Source of the DNA: CAYGSN01 sp964352675
Lineage (GTDB): Bacteria > Pseudomonadota > Alphaproteobacteria > Micavibrionales > Micavibrionaceae
DNA length: 64,000 nt
Reading direction: 5' to 3'
Assembly (NCBI GenBank): GCA_964352675.1
Contig: CAYGSN010000010.1
Span: 5,110 to 69,109, forward strand
Both the position numbers and the translations under genes were made by a program. The notes under the pieces are model-generated. The model was not told where the DNA came from. It saw nothing but the letters and a program-made list of their open reading frames with translations, and did no database searches. This document shows, one piece after another, positions 26,762 through 35,966 of the stretch. How positions within the stretch are numbered: position 1 is the stretch's first letter; each line of letters starts with the position of its first letter.

Positions 26762-29700
26762 CTAGTTTGACTCTTTTGGTGGGGTCTTATAGCTGTTGAG
26801 GAAATCAGAGAACAAATCCACCTCCGACATAATAGACATTAATGTCTCCCGATCCGCCAGCGCCGAACTCTGACGTGGCCGGGTAATAACCTCAAAAACG
26901 CGGGCACGCTCGGTCTGAGCCATTGCATCGCTGTATTTCTCCCGCATATTCGCCAGCCCCACACGGTCGCCGGCCAGATTCAAGGCCACGGCACGGTGGA
27001 GGATCAACGCGGCTTGTTCTTTCTCAAGCGGCCGGGTCAGGGATATATTCTCATCAATAATAACATCGGCCAATGCCTCGCCCGCATCATCCCAATACCC
27101 TGCATTCCAGGCAATGTCGGCGCGCAAACGATTTACATTCGGACTTGGACCCAGATCGTTCAGGAATGCAATGGCCTGCTCCGGCTTGCCTTGTTGCGAC
27201 AACGCCCGAGCGCGCAGCATGGAAATTTCACGGAACCGGCTCTCGGTCTGCAGCTCTTCCGGTAAAACCTGCAGGATAGAGCTGGTTTTGTTCAGAGCCT
27301 CAACGGCTTTATCCGGCTCTTTGTCCAATAGCTGGATTGCCGCCAAACGCGTACCGACACGAAAGGCATCCAGCCCCCCTGCCCTGTGATTAAGTTGATA
27401 TTCCAGCAATTTTGCAGCACGCGTCAAAAGTTCGCCCTTCACCAAATGCTCTGCCAGCTTCTCGGCCACTTCATCCCCGCGCGCATCGAGCGGCAAAAGC
27501 TCGGAAAATTGTTCATACAAAGCCGCAGCCTCCAAAGGCGAAAGTTTCTCCAGATCAGGGCCGATAAAAAGCTCGGCAAAAACATTTGTCATTTCGCTGG
27601 TGATGCGCCGCCCCAGCTCTGTCCCTGCCACCTGTTCGGCCGCCTCCCGCATAATGTTCAGGCCCTTCACATGCTCGCCAGCCTCAAAATAGGTCTTGCC
27701 CAGCCAGTAATTGATCTGCCCCTCCAGTTCATCCCCGCGCCAGGAGTAACGCAGCCGCTCAAGCCTGTCGATCGCTTTCTTCGAATCTATTTCCTTTTCA
27801 TCGAGTAAGAGCCGTGCCAACGCAAGTCCGGCTTTTGCGCGGTATAAATCGTCCGGCCCGGTCGTAAGTGGTTCCCAGAATTTTTTGGTGGCCTCAACAT
27901 CGCCGCGCTGGCGGGCTGCTTCCCCCTTCAGATAATCAAAATAAGCCTGTTGTTGCAGCGATAGCTTATTCTTGTTTTCAGCAATCAGACCAAGAATATC
28001 CTCTCCCGTCTGCATATCCCCGGAGCGCAGGAAAATTTCGGCCAAAACCGGTGCCAAGCGCCCCAGAATTTCATCCGGATAATTCGCCAGAATATCAATA
28101 TTTTGCGGCAGAACTTCCGTGGCTTGTTGCCAGTCCCCCAGATCGGCCAGCGCAAAGGCCCGCCAGAAACCAATTTCCTCAAAGGCCTCCAGATCTTTGT
28201 CTGAAAGCAGCTTAAAAGCCTCTTCGCTGTTCCATCCCAGCGCGTAAGTCGCCCCGGTCAGAGCTTTAAAATCAGGATTGCTGGCCAGTTCAGGCAACTC
28301 CGCCTCAGCGTATTCAATAAAACCCAAAGCCTCAGCCCACATGCCGTTGGACAGATACATCCGTGCCAATGTGATCAACCCTTCGATCTGCGCTTCTTTT
28401 GTCAACGTGCCCAAGGTGGACATGACAATGTTTTCATTATCATTCAGCGCATCAACACCGCCAATCTGCCAGTTTTTAAAATCATAGACATTCTTGACGC
28501 TGCTGCGCCCTTCCTGCTCGCGCTTATCCTGAGCTTGGCGCAAAGAGGCAATCTCGGCAATGGTATCCTCGGCACTCAGCGCAAGACCGCCAGGACGGGA
28601 AATTTTTACACCTTCCTCAGTAATCTCTACATTCAGATCGTCCACCTTCGGCAAAATCGCAAGACCAACAGGGGAATTCAAAAGCGTGAAATCAACAAAA
28701 TCTTTGGACGGCCCAGAAAATTGCTTGGCATCCAGAACGGTGACCGCCTTAATCGTCTTCCCCGTGGCCGGATCGGGGAGATCAATAACAGTTTGGGGTT
28801 CCTGCAGGGGCCACAGAATTTCAGCACCTCTTGCTCCATGCCCGTCAGTCCCGCTGCGCAAAGGGGCTATAGGCTCAGCATTGCTTGGCTTTTCCGATAT
28901 AATCAAACGCCAGAGCAACCCGCCGCCCTGCCCCTTCATAATACCACCGGGCAGAGACTTGACCTGAAACAGTTTCCCCTGAGCAACATCTGTCGCAGAA
29001 ACGGGCAGCATAGTTTGTGCATTCGGCCCACTTACCTGCGGACTGAGCAAGGTATCAGCAGCATTGTTCACAATCCAGATTTTTCCGGCATGCTCAAAAA
29101 TGCCGAGACTGGCTGCTTTGGTGGAGGAAACCGTCACCAGGTTCGTACCTATATCTGCCGAAGCAGACTCCGCAGCGGCCTGGTGCTCGGTCAGCTTTCC
29201 CGTCACATCCGAAATATCCTGCGAATCTCCGTCTTCTTCGCCTTCCTGCGCCGGAGCCAGATCCTCTTCGCTCGGCGGAATAACGGAATCATTATTCAAT
29301 TGCTCAATCTGCGATTTCAGAAATTCAAGCTCTTTGTCTTGAGAACTGCCCGCAGCCGCAGGCACGTTTTTAGCCGCTTCCGGAGGCTCGGCCTTTTTAG
29401 GTTGCTCTACCGGGGGGGGCGCCTGCACCGCCGCGGGGGCATCTTTGCCATTATAAATATCCAGCACCAGCCGACTGCCGGCTAAAAAATCGCGCACACG
29501 ATTACCGCCGGAAATTTCAATGCGTACGGATAAAGGCGACTCGCTGAGAACGCTCACGGCACTTACATTGCGCAAGCCATCAACATTCACACCCGATATA
29601 TCAAGCTTTCCCGGCGATTGAAAACGGACCTCCACGGCGTCGTTCGAAACCACAGCTTCATATCGCGGCACAGACGGCCAGTCAAAGACCAGACGTGAAT

Positions 29701-29815
29701 ACTCCTCATGCGCACCTCCCCGCACGGTCACACTCGGCGCAGATGCGCTTTGCGCCTGTGCAACGAAAGGCGCAAAAACAAAAAGCAATACCGTGAAAAT
29801 CCGGACAATCCGCAT
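26762..29815 (-). CDS. large exported TPR-repeat protein of motor operon
   Basis: 1017 residues. It has a Sec signal (MRIVRIFTVLLFVFAPFVAQA), a beta-rich N-terminal domain (25-125) resembling an AMIN-type wall-binding module, a Pro/Ala/Glu-rich linker, a second beta-rich section and then tetratricopeptide-like helices from about 450 to the end. It is last in the minus-strand motor operon after motB, so a periplasmic role around the motor or stator (anchoring, T-ring-like or wall contact) is plausible but unproven. No precise family name could be assigned. Confidence 0.78.
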   Translation of the reverse strand: MRIVRIFTVLLFVFAPFVAQAQSASAPSVTVRGGAHEEYSRLVFDWPSVPRYEAVVSNDAVEVRFQSPGKLDISGVNVDGLRNVSAVSVLSESPLSVRIEISGGNRVRDFLAGSRLVLDIYNGKDAPAAVQAPPPVEQPKKAEPPEAAKNVPAAAGSSQDKELEFLKSQIEQLNNDSVIPPSEEDLAPAQEGEEDGDSQDISDVTGKLTEHQAAAESASADIGTNLVTVSSTKAASLGIFEHAGKIWIVNNAADTLLSPQVSGPNAQTMLPVSATDVAQGKLFQVKSLPGGIMKGQGGGLLWRLIISEKPSNAEPIAPLRSGTDGHGARGAEILWPLQEPQTVIDLPDPATGKTIKAVTVLDAKQFSGPSKDFVDFTLLNSPVGLAILPKVDDLNVEITEEGVKISRPGGLALSAEDTIAEIASLRQAQDKREQEGRSSVKNVYDFKNWQIGGVDALNDNENIVMSTLGTLTKEAQIEGLITLARMYLSNGMWAEALGFIEYAEAELPELASNPDFKALTGATYALGWNSEEAFKLLSDKDLEAFEEIGFWRAFALADLGDWQQATEVLPQNIDILANYPDEILGRLAPVLAEIFLRSGDMQTGEDILGLIAENKNKLSLQQQAYFDYLKGEAARQRGDVEATKKFWEPLTTGPDDLYRAKAGLALARLLLDEKEIDSKKAIDRLERLRYSWRGDELEGQINYWLGKTYFEAGEHVKGLNIMREAAEQVAGTELGRRITSEMTNVFAELFIGPDLEKLSPLEAAALYEQFSELLPLDARGDEVAEKLAEHLVKGELLTRAAKLLEYQLNHRAGGLDAFRVGTRLAAIQLLDKEPDKAVEALNKTSSILQVLPEELQTESRFREISMLRARALSQQGKPEQAIAFLNDLGPSPNVNRLRADIAWNAGYWDDAGEALADVIIDENISLTRPLEKEQAALILHRAVALNLAGDRVGLANMREKYSDAMAQTERARVFEVITRPRQSSALADRETLMSIMSEVDLFSDFLNSYKTPPKESN

Positions 29816-29875
29816 CTAAAAATGCTGCCACAGGGCGGGGGGAATCACAAGGTTCCACAACCGATATAGAAGAGC

Positions 29876-30718
29876 TTATCCAGAGCCATCCATCTGCATC
29901 ATCATGCGCTGACTCCCGTCGTCTTTCAGAACTACAATATCCACCCGACGCGACAGGCTGAGGCGATCCTCCTCACTCATATCTTCCGGTAGATCGTAAT
30001 AACGTGCACTGGACAAGCCCCGCACAGTGACATGCCTCTCATAACCTACATTCTCCAGCACAGCCGCAACGTTGGCGGCCCGCACCAATGACAACTCCCA
30101 GTTCGATGCAAATTCACCTTCCTGGGAACTAATCGGCCGTGGATCGGTGTGCCCAATCACCTCAATACGGTTGCGAATACGGGTTAAAAGATTGCCCACC
30201 GCATAAACCGCGCGCTTCCCGGTCAGGCGCATATCCGCCTTGCCCGATTCAAACAGAACAGCATCGGGAATGGAAATAATAAGCCGGTCATGCTGCAGAA
30301 TCAGCACGACATCACCCAGACGTTCATCCTGTGCTTTTACATCTTCGATCAACGTCTTGAGATACGGCAAAGCCAAAGCGCGAGAAAAATCGAGTTTATC
30401 GATATTGATCTCCTGCTGCGCGCCTTCAAAAGTCTGCTTGCTGTAAAATTTGCTAAAGCCCTGATTGATCGTAGTGGTCAGCTCTTCCCATTTGTTTTCA
30501 TCCGGCGTAGACATGGAATAAAGCAGCACAAAGAACGTCAGCATCAGCGCCATAATATCGGTGAAAGTGATCAGCCACAGCGGAACCGATTCCTCCTCAA
30601 CCGGCGGCGTTTTTTTCCTTGAAACAGCCGGAGGAAGCATCAAGGAAAACTCGGCCTGCTCTTCATCAGCACCGTTCTGCTCATCCTTCTGCTCTTTTAT
30701 CATTTTATCCTGGGTCAC
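29876..30718 (-). CDS. motB: flagellar stator protein MotB (OmpA-type)
   Basis: 280 residues. After a 45-residue cytosolic tail there is one membrane helix, WLITFTDIMALMLTFFVLLY, holding the proton-channel Asp (D54). A plug-like linker and a C-terminal OmpA/peptidoglycan-binding domain follow (VIGHTDPRP, then NWELSLVRAANVAAVLE and LSRRVDIVVL). MotB anchors the stator to the wall and conducts ions with MotA, which is not in this window. It overlaps the upstream MotB-like gene by ATGA. Confidence 0.93.
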   Translation of the reverse strand: MTQDKMIKEQKDEQNGADEEQAEFSLMLPPAVSRKKTPPVEEESVPLWLITFTDIMALMLTFFVLLYSMSTPDENKWEELTTTINQGFSKFYSKQTFEGAQQEINIDKLDFSRALALPYLKTLIEDVKAQDERLGDVVLILQHDRLIISIPDAVLFESGKADMRLTGKRAVYAVGNLLTRIRNRIEVIGHTDPRPISSQEGEFASNWELSLVRAANVAAVLENVGYERHVTVRGLSSARYYDLPEDMSEEDRLSLSRRVDIVVLKDDGSQRMMMQMDGSG

Positions 30719-31374
30719 TCGGGTTTTACTCCCACGGGATTAAAGGGTTCATAACGCCGGAAATAAAGATCAATTGTTTGGGATTCTCCATCGCCCAACC
30801 CCGCCGTCACAAGATAGGGCGGCAATCCCGCCTCTTCAATTTTGGCTGCAAAACCGGATACTTTCTTTCCAGCCGTGCGAATACGCACCGGGTCACTATT
30901 CTGCAGTTCTGCAGGGTTGCCGTTGAGATTCAAAACCATATCCATGCGATACGGCACATCGTTTTCCGCGTCCAACAAAGAAACCAGAGTTGCCATGAAC
31001 TCCGTTCTTTCTACCTGCGACAAATCACCCTCTTTTAAAGGCTCCAACAATTGTGCTTCAAAATCTTCTAGATTGAGGCGCAGAAGCATCTCCGTCCCCA
31101 GGCGGTTTTTACTAGCCTTAATTCCTGCAATTTGTGCACTAAAAAGCTTGTTCAGGCGGTCCAGCGAATCTCCCTCGCGAAAAGACTCCATCGTGTCTTC
31201 CTCAATATTCGGGGCCAGCTCGGCTTCGTTAACGGGCTTCGTGGAAAAAGAAATCGACAGGCTCTGGATAATCGACTCGGCCTTCAACTCCTCATAGCTC
31301 GACATTGAGTTGAGGATAATAAAAAATGACAAAAGCATTACGAACAGCGAGAGCGCAAGAAATTGATTGGCCAT
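30715..31374 (-). CDS. MotB-like protein lacking the channel aspartate
   Basis: 219 residues starting almost directly with a membrane helix, ALSLFVMLLSFFIILNSMS. Aligned on the shared ML-x-FF-x-x-L-x-SMS pattern with the neighbouring MotB, the position of its channel Asp (D54) is Ser9 here. The C-terminal part is OmpA-like in outline (RIRTAGKKVSGFAAKIEEAG, ending in a beta strand) but the canonical peptidoglycan-binding residues are hard to see. It could be a stator accessory or regulator. It overlaps motB by ATGA and is read with it. Confidence 0.75.
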   Translation of the reverse strand: MANQFLALSLFVMLLSFFIILNSMSSYEELKAESIIQSLSISFSTKPVNEAELAPNIEEDTMESFREGDSLDRLNKLFSAQIAGIKASKNRLGTEMLLRLNLEDFEAQLLEPLKEGDLSQVERTEFMATLVSLLDAENDVPYRMDMVLNLNGNPAELQNSDPVRIRTAGKKVSGFAAKIEEAGLPPYLVTAGLGDGESQTIDLYFRRYEPFNPVGVKPE

Positions 31375-31444
31375 GTAATCAGTATAAGCGCTAAACGCTC
31401 AAAAAAACAGGCTTGAAAGTACTGAAAATAAAAGCGGACGCGCT

Positions 31445-32062
31445 CTAGTCAAACTCCTCCAGGAGCTTGTCTATGTCCGACTGTGTGATGGCTTTATCGG
31501 GCATCTGTGGACCGTTCAGCAAGGCCGCATCGCCCGTAGGGGCCTCGGCCTTTGTAGCAGAGATACCGTCTTCCATCCCCGGCAACTTGCTGCCCAAGAC
31601 CCCCAGAAGGGCGCTGACCTTTGCCTCTATGGTTTTCAGCGTGCTTACAACCTTGGTAATACGTTGCCCGGTAATGTCCTGAAAAGAACACGCCTCATAA
31701 ATCTTCATGGTTTCGGCCATAAGAGCATCGCCATCTGGGCCACCCACTTTGCCCGCGACTTCCTGAATAAGATCACAACTATCCATAATGGTTCCCGTGG
31801 CCTCGGCCGTTGCAGCAACCACAGCATCCAGCTCATCGGTGGCAGTCGGAATATGCGTATCGTTGATTTCCTTCGGGCTGGATTGTCCCAGCTCCTGGCG
31901 TGCTTCTTCTATAATGTCCTGAAGCTGCTTGAGTTCCTTATATATAGCTTCGCGAGATACCTCTCCAGCCTGCTCCACTTTGGAAATAACAGATGAAATA
32001 ATCTGCACGACTTTATCACGGCCAAAACTCTCCGCATGTGGTTTTTTCGCAGCTTCAGTCAT
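31445..32062 (-). CDS. cheZ: chemotaxis protein phosphatase CheZ
   Basis: 205 residues. The catalytic CheZ motif is ACSFQDITGQRITKVV with D129 and Q133, equivalent to Asp143 and Gln147 of the enterobacterial enzyme. The long helical hairpin lies around it, and the C-terminal CheY-binding peptide is QSDIDKLLEEFD. It dephosphorylates CheY-P, here encoded 49 bp upstream on the same strand. No other che genes are nearby. Confidence 0.92.
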   Translation of the reverse strand: MTEAAKKPHAESFGRDKVVQIISSVISKVEQAGEVSREAIYKELKQLQDIIEEARQELGQSSPKEINDTHIPTATDELDAVVAATAEATGTIMDSCDLIQEVAGKVGGPDGDALMAETMKIYEACSFQDITGQRITKVVSTLKTIEAKVSALLGVLGSKLPGMEDGISATKAEAPTGDAALLNGPQMPDKAITQSDIDKLLEEFD

Positions 32063-32111
32063 TTAAATAACTCTCCTCATATCAGCTCTCAAAAATATTT
32101 AAAACAAACCC

Positions 32112-32501
32112 CTAAAAATCGCCGATCACACTGGCCATTTTGGATTTCAACGTTTCAGCATTGAACGGCTTAACAATGTAATTATTAACTCCGGCCTGTT
32201 TGGCGGCGATAACGTTTTCCGTCTTGCTCTCCGCCGTCACCATAATAAACGGGACGTTTTTGATGTTATCGTTCGATCCGCGCACCTGCTTCAACAGGTC
32301 CAGCCCCGTCATCGGCTCCATATTCCAGTCCGATATAATAAGGCCGTAAGTTTTTTGCTTTATTTTCTCATAGGCCTCTTCACCATTCGTGGCCTCATCC
32401 ACATTGCTGAATCCCAGCTGTTTCAGAAGGTTTTTGATAATGCGCAACATCGTGTTGTAGTCATCCACAATGAGAATGTTCATGTTTTTATCTACGGACA
32501 A
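32112..32501 (-). CDS. cheY: chemotaxis response regulator CheY
   Basis: 129 residues from a TTG start at 32501, chosen because AAAGGAG lies seven bases upstream and the N-terminus MSVDKNM matches alphaproteobacterial CheY; ATG 32483 has no Shine-Dalgarno. It is a single receiver domain with acidic pair D13-D14, phospho-acceptor D58 (ISDWNMEPMTG), the switch Thr in IMVTAES and Lys in YIVKPF. It controls motor rotation by binding FliM, encoded upstream in the same block. Confidence 0.95.
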   Translation of the reverse strand: MSVDKNMNILIVDDYNTMLRIIKNLLKQLGFSNVDEATNGEEAYEKIKQKTYGLIISDWNMEPMTGLDLLKQVRGSNDNIKNVPFIMVTAESKTENVIAAKQAGVNNYIVKPFNAETLKSKMASVIGDF

Positions 32502-32526
32502 GAGATATCTCCTTTAATATGTAGAA

Positions 32527-32532
32527 ATTATA
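32527..32532 (-). promoter_or_regulatory. candidate -10 element for cheY unit
   Basis: A perfect TATAAT on the minus strand, 26 bases before the cheY TTG start. At 17-base spacing the -35 is poor (TTTCGA), so activator help or another sigma factor is possible. It is the best candidate in the 181-bp gap between the MotE-like gene and cheY. Confidence 0.4.
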
Positions 32533-32682
32533 ATACCAAATTCAGTATGTCGAAAAATCCTTAATGCTTGGTAAGCACATCTTTACTGTATAAGAAAACC
32601 CAGAAACTTTGTAGCAGCTTACACTCTACAGGAATACATCAGCATGAAAAAGGGGATAATTTTCTATGACAGCAAACGAAGA

Positions 32683-33420
32683 TCAGCGCTCCTCAAGCGT
32701 AGGGAGCTGTTTTTGCTCGGCCAGCATGATTGTAACGGTGCGGGCGCGCTCCGGATTCATATTCGCCAGAATTGGTGATAGACGGCGCTCCGACATATTA
32801 GAGACAACTGAAAGCAGGACATCAAGATCAAGCGTATCAAAAATGCGGGCAGCTTCCTTCGGCTTCATCCCTTCATAAATCTTGACCAGACTCTGGACGC
32901 GCCCCTGCTCTTCCTCTCCCTGCTTTTCAAGCAGCTTTTCTATCTCCCCGCGCAATTGCGAAAGCTCCTGATACTTGCGATCCAGCTCTTTTTCTGCGGC
33001 AATGAGAAGGGCCTCACGCGTTACCAGATCCTGCTCGCGCTTTTCCAAACCTTCGCGGCGCGTCACAAGATCTTCAAACAGATCGCTGCGCACCTTTTGA
33101 TACCCCAGATCATCATAGGTTGCGTCCTGCCAGTCACTTTCGTCGCCTTCTTCAAAAACCAACGCACCATCTTCCGCGTTTTCTTCAGAATGTTCGTCAG
33201 CGGCATGGCTCTGCGCCATGTCTTCACCGCTCTGCGTGCTCATGTCTCCATGCTCATCCATCTCTTTGTCCTGCGCCATGCCCTGTTCATCATCCGCCGC
33301 CTGTGCTGCGCTGGTCAGTGTGCCAATATTCTGCGCAACATCGACGAAACGTAGCGAGAAAGAAAGAAATGCCACAAAAATAAATACCGGCAAAATCCGT
33401 ATATGTTTTAAAAACTGCAT
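32683..33420 (-). CDS. MotE-like flagellar motor chaperone (MgtE-N domain)
   Basis: 245 residues: one N-terminal membrane or signal helix (about 8-24), an acidic linker (50-95), a coiled coil (about 105-165, REGLEKREQDLVTREALLIA) and a C-terminal MgtE-N-like helical domain (YEGMKPKEAARIFDTLDLDV, then LSPILANMNPERA). This architecture is that of MotE, a periplasmic chaperone for motor stators in Alphaproteobacteria. It lies downstream of fliM and a DUF6468 gene in the motor block. Confidence 0.85.
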   Translation of the reverse strand: MQFLKHIRILPVFIFVAFLSFSLRFVDVAQNIGTLTSAAQAADDEQGMAQDKEMDEHGDMSTQSGEDMAQSHAADEHSEENAEDGALVFEEGDESDWQDATYDDLGYQKVRSDLFEDLVTRREGLEKREQDLVTREALLIAAEKELDRKYQELSQLRGEIEKLLEKQGEEEQGRVQSLVKIYEGMKPKEAARIFDTLDLDVLLSVVSNMSERRLSPILANMNPERARTVTIMLAEQKQLPTLEER

Positions 33421-33433
33421 TGATTATCCTGCT

Positions 33434-34021
33434 TCATCCTGTCTTCTTATTTTTCTGCAGGGCGTCGTAAAGCTCCTGCTCGGCCTTGCTGGCAAATGCT
33501 TTTTCCTCACCGCCGCCCTCATCTTCGGCTTCATCAATGTCCCTGTCCTGTATAAAAAAAGATGGCGGGGGGTCTTCCTGCGACTGTGTTTGTGAAGGCT
33601 CCTTTTCCAAACCTCCACCATCTCTCTCATATCCCTTGGCATAAAATTCCTCAACTTCACCATCATCTTCCTCAAGCCCCTGAGCAATCCGGCGATTTCG
33701 TTCGGCAAGCCCCTCCAGCCTTTTGGCCAGATTGTTCCCGGCTTCATTCATCAATTGCAACTCATCAGCAAGCTGTGTGGAATCATCAATCAAATCCTGC
33801 AAATGAGCGCCTGATTGCTGCGAAGCCGCCTTAAGAGATTCTACGGCATTCTGCGCATCCGTAATACTGCTTGACACATCCTGTATCAGTTTTAAAAACT
33901 CCTCACGATACGATTTAAAATTACTCAGGCTTTTTGAGAGCCGAAAGGCATAAAATATTGAAACTCCCAAGCAAATTAAAATAGTAATATCCAGAAAAAT
34001 ACCCAGTAACGACTCAGTCAT
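33434..34021 (-). CDS. DUF6468-type membrane protein of flagellar cluster
   Basis: 195 residues: one N-terminal membrane helix (about 7-26), a long helical coiled-coil stretch (30-125) and an acidic disordered tail (EKEPSQTQSQEDPPPSF and onward). It appears to match DUF6468, a family recurrent between fliM and MotE in Alphaproteobacteria. The function is unknown. The start overlaps the fliM stop by one base. Confidence 0.72.
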   Translation of the reverse strand: MTESLLGIFLDITILICLGVSIFYAFRLSKSLSNFKSYREEFLKLIQDVSSSITDAQNAVESLKAASQQSGAHLQDLIDDSTQLADELQLMNEAGNNLAKRLEGLAERNRRIAQGLEEDDGEVEEFYAKGYERDGGGLEKEPSQTQSQEDPPPSFFIQDRDIDEAEDEGGGEEKAFASKAEQELYDALQKNKKTG

Positions 34022-35154
34022 TAATCATCCTCTTTCTCAGGTTCAAGATAGGATTCAATACGCACGGCAATATAGCCCTGCTTTTGCCCGACAGGGCCCT
34101 GAAACACCGGGAAGTTTCCACAGCGCAGCTCCAACTCATCACTTGTCTGCGTCTGGAAGAAGACTTGAGTCCCAACTTTCCAGTTTAAAATATCACCCAG
34201 AGACACAATTTTTTCGCCCAGAATCGCCTGAAGCTGAACATCAGTCTTATAAAGCTCATGTGTCAGGTGGTTTTCCCAAATGGAATCACGGCCAAACTTC
34301 TCCCCCATGAACATCTGCAAGAGAAGTTCACGGATCGGCTCCAGCGTCGCATAGGGAATAAGAACTTCGGCGCGACCGCCGCGATCCCCCATATCCACAC
34401 GCAAACGCGCCAGAACACAAGCATTTCCACTTTGCGTAATGGTGGCAAAGCGCGGGTTGGTTTCCATCCGGTCGAGATTAAAGCTCACCGGAGATAAAGG
34501 GTCAAAAGCCGAAGACAAATCGCCCAGCGTCACCTGCACCATCTTTTCCACCAGCTTGCTCTCAATAGTGGTATAGGGGCGGCCCTCCACCCGAATGGCG
34601 GGCGTTCCTTTTCGTCCGCCCAACAACACATCTACAATCGAATAGATCAAGGCGCTGTCCGTGACGAACAGGCCGTTATTGTCCCACTCCTCGGCCTTGA
34701 ACACGGAGAGCATGGCGGGAAGCGGAATGGAATTCATGTAGTCACCAAAACGTACGGTGGACACCTGATCCAAGGACACCTCAACATTATCACTGGTGAG
34801 ATTGCGCAGCGATGTGGACATCAGGCGCACGAGCCGATCGAAAACGATATCAAGCATCGGCAGGCGCTCATAATTCACCATCGCCGAATTGATCAGAGCC
34901 ATGACGCCGGAGGTTTCACCCCCGCCCAGGGAATCATCATCAAAACCGAGAAGCGAGTCGATTTCTTCCTGGTTCAAAATCCGTGTTCCGCCATCCTCGT
35001 CCGGACCAGCATCAAAACCCGGCACAGCATCACCTTCCGCCGCGCCGTCATCCGTCTCACCGTCGGCATCACCGGCCATGGTTTCCCATTCCTCCATCAT
35101 GGCCTTTTCTTCGTCGCTCATCTGGTCGAGCTCTTTTGTATCGGTATCGCTCAT
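34021..35154 (-). CDS. fliM: flagellar motor switch protein FliM
   Basis: 377 residues. The N-terminus is acidic and contains the EEIDSLLGF peptide that resembles the CheY-P-binding segment (about 64-72), although it is not at the extreme start. The middle CheC-like domain and C-terminal SpoA domain (LGDILNWKVGTQVFF) are complete, with the family run INSAMVNYERLPMLDIVFDR. It forms the middle of the C-ring between FliG (62848) and FliN, which is not seen here. Confidence 0.96.
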   Translation of the reverse strand: MSDTDTKELDQMSDEEKAMMEEWETMAGDADGETDDGAAEGDAVPGFDAGPDEDGGTRILNQEEIDSLLGFDDDSLGGGETSGVMALINSAMVNYERLPMLDIVFDRLVRLMSTSLRNLTSDNVEVSLDQVSTVRFGDYMNSIPLPAMLSVFKAEEWDNNGLFVTDSALIYSIVDVLLGGRKGTPAIRVEGRPYTTIESKLVEKMVQVTLGDLSSAFDPLSPVSFNLDRMETNPRFATITQSGNACVLARLRVDMGDRGGRAEVLIPYATLEPIRELLLQMFMGEKFGRDSIWENHLTHELYKTDVQLQAILGEKIVSLGDILNWKVGTQVFFQTQTSDELELRCGNFPVFQGPVGQKQGYIAVRIESYLEPEKEDD

Positions 35155-35249
35155 CGATCTGCTTTAGCTTTTATAACTTTGTTATATTTGTATTTCTTTA
35201 ACCTTAAAGATATCAAAGCAAAAATCATGCCTTACTTTTCATTATAACA

Positions 35250-35876
35250 TTATTGGATCAAAATTTCCTGAAACAGAACATCTTTAACCTCAGTCGGTGC
35301 AGCGGCCTGATTCACCCGCCACAAAAGCTCGGTTTGCAGGCGGTAAATTCCGGCTGAGCCACGAAGATCCTTCACGCGCAATTCCCGCAAATAGGTCTGA
35401 AACTGGTCGATTACCCGCGGAATCACAGCCTCAACGGCGGCAACATCGCCGGGATTATTCATCTCAAGCTGCACAGTTAAACGCAAATAGCGCGGTGTAC
35501 CGTCTTCGGTGCTCAGATTAACAATCATGGTCGGGATTTCCAGGAAAGACGTTGCACCACCACCATGGCCGTCTCCGCCCCCGTGATCCCCTCCACCACC
35601 ATGATCACCCGGGGCAGAGGCATGTTTATCGCCTCCCCCATGTCCATCGTCATGTGCTTCTTCAACAGCCTCACCGCCGCCCAAAAGCCCGTCTAGCATC
35701 CCGGTAAAATATGCCCCTGCTCCGCCGCCACCCAAAAGAAATAACGGCAAAACAACAAACAATATCAGCTTCTTGGCATCGAAGCCGGATTTTTCTTCCT
35801 CGCCTTCACCGCTCTCTTCTCCTTCAGCTTGACTTTCTTTATTTTCATCTTCGGGGGCTTCATCTTCATCTGACAT
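35250..35876 (-). CDS. fliL: flagellar basal body-associated protein FliL with His/Gly linker
   Basis: 208 residues. An acidic cytosolic tail (1-31) precedes a membrane helix (about 36-57), then an unusual linker (about 69-107) that is nearly all His, Gly, Asp and Ala (HGGGDKHASAPGDHGGGGDH). The periplasmic FliL domain follows (EIPTMIVNLSTEDG, ending DVLFQEILIQ). FliL surrounds and supports stator units. The His-rich linker could bind metal; that is inference. The gene is divergent from flgF over a 349-bp intergenic region. Confidence 0.93.
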   Translation of the reverse strand: MSDEDEAPEDENKESQAEGEESGEGEEEKSGFDAKKLILFVVLPLFLLGGGGAGAYFTGMLDGLLGGGEAVEEAHDDGHGGGDKHASAPGDHGGGGDHGGGDGHGGGATSFLEIPTMIVNLSTEDGTPRYLRLTVQLEMNNPGDVAAVEAVIPRVIDQFQTYLRELRVKDLRGSAGIYRLQTELLWRVNQAAAPTEVKDVLFQEILIQ

Positions 35877-35937
35877 GGTCTTATTCCAAAAATTACGGGG
35901 TTAAACTGTTGAACTCATAAAGAATATATATCTTTCG

Positions 35938-35966
35938 ATTATAAGACAAACCCGCCCCTGCGTCTA
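35938..35966 (-). promoter_or_regulatory. candidate sigma-70-type promoter of fliL
   Basis: The minus strand has TAGACG (35961-35966), 17 bases, then TATAAT (35938-35943), about 60 bp before the fliL start. The -35 matches four of six consensus positions. Confidence 0.45.

Noticed and set aside
32560..32575. TTAA-N7-TAAG near cheY as a CtrA site
   Set aside because: Second half-site does not match; imperfect sites are too common to report.
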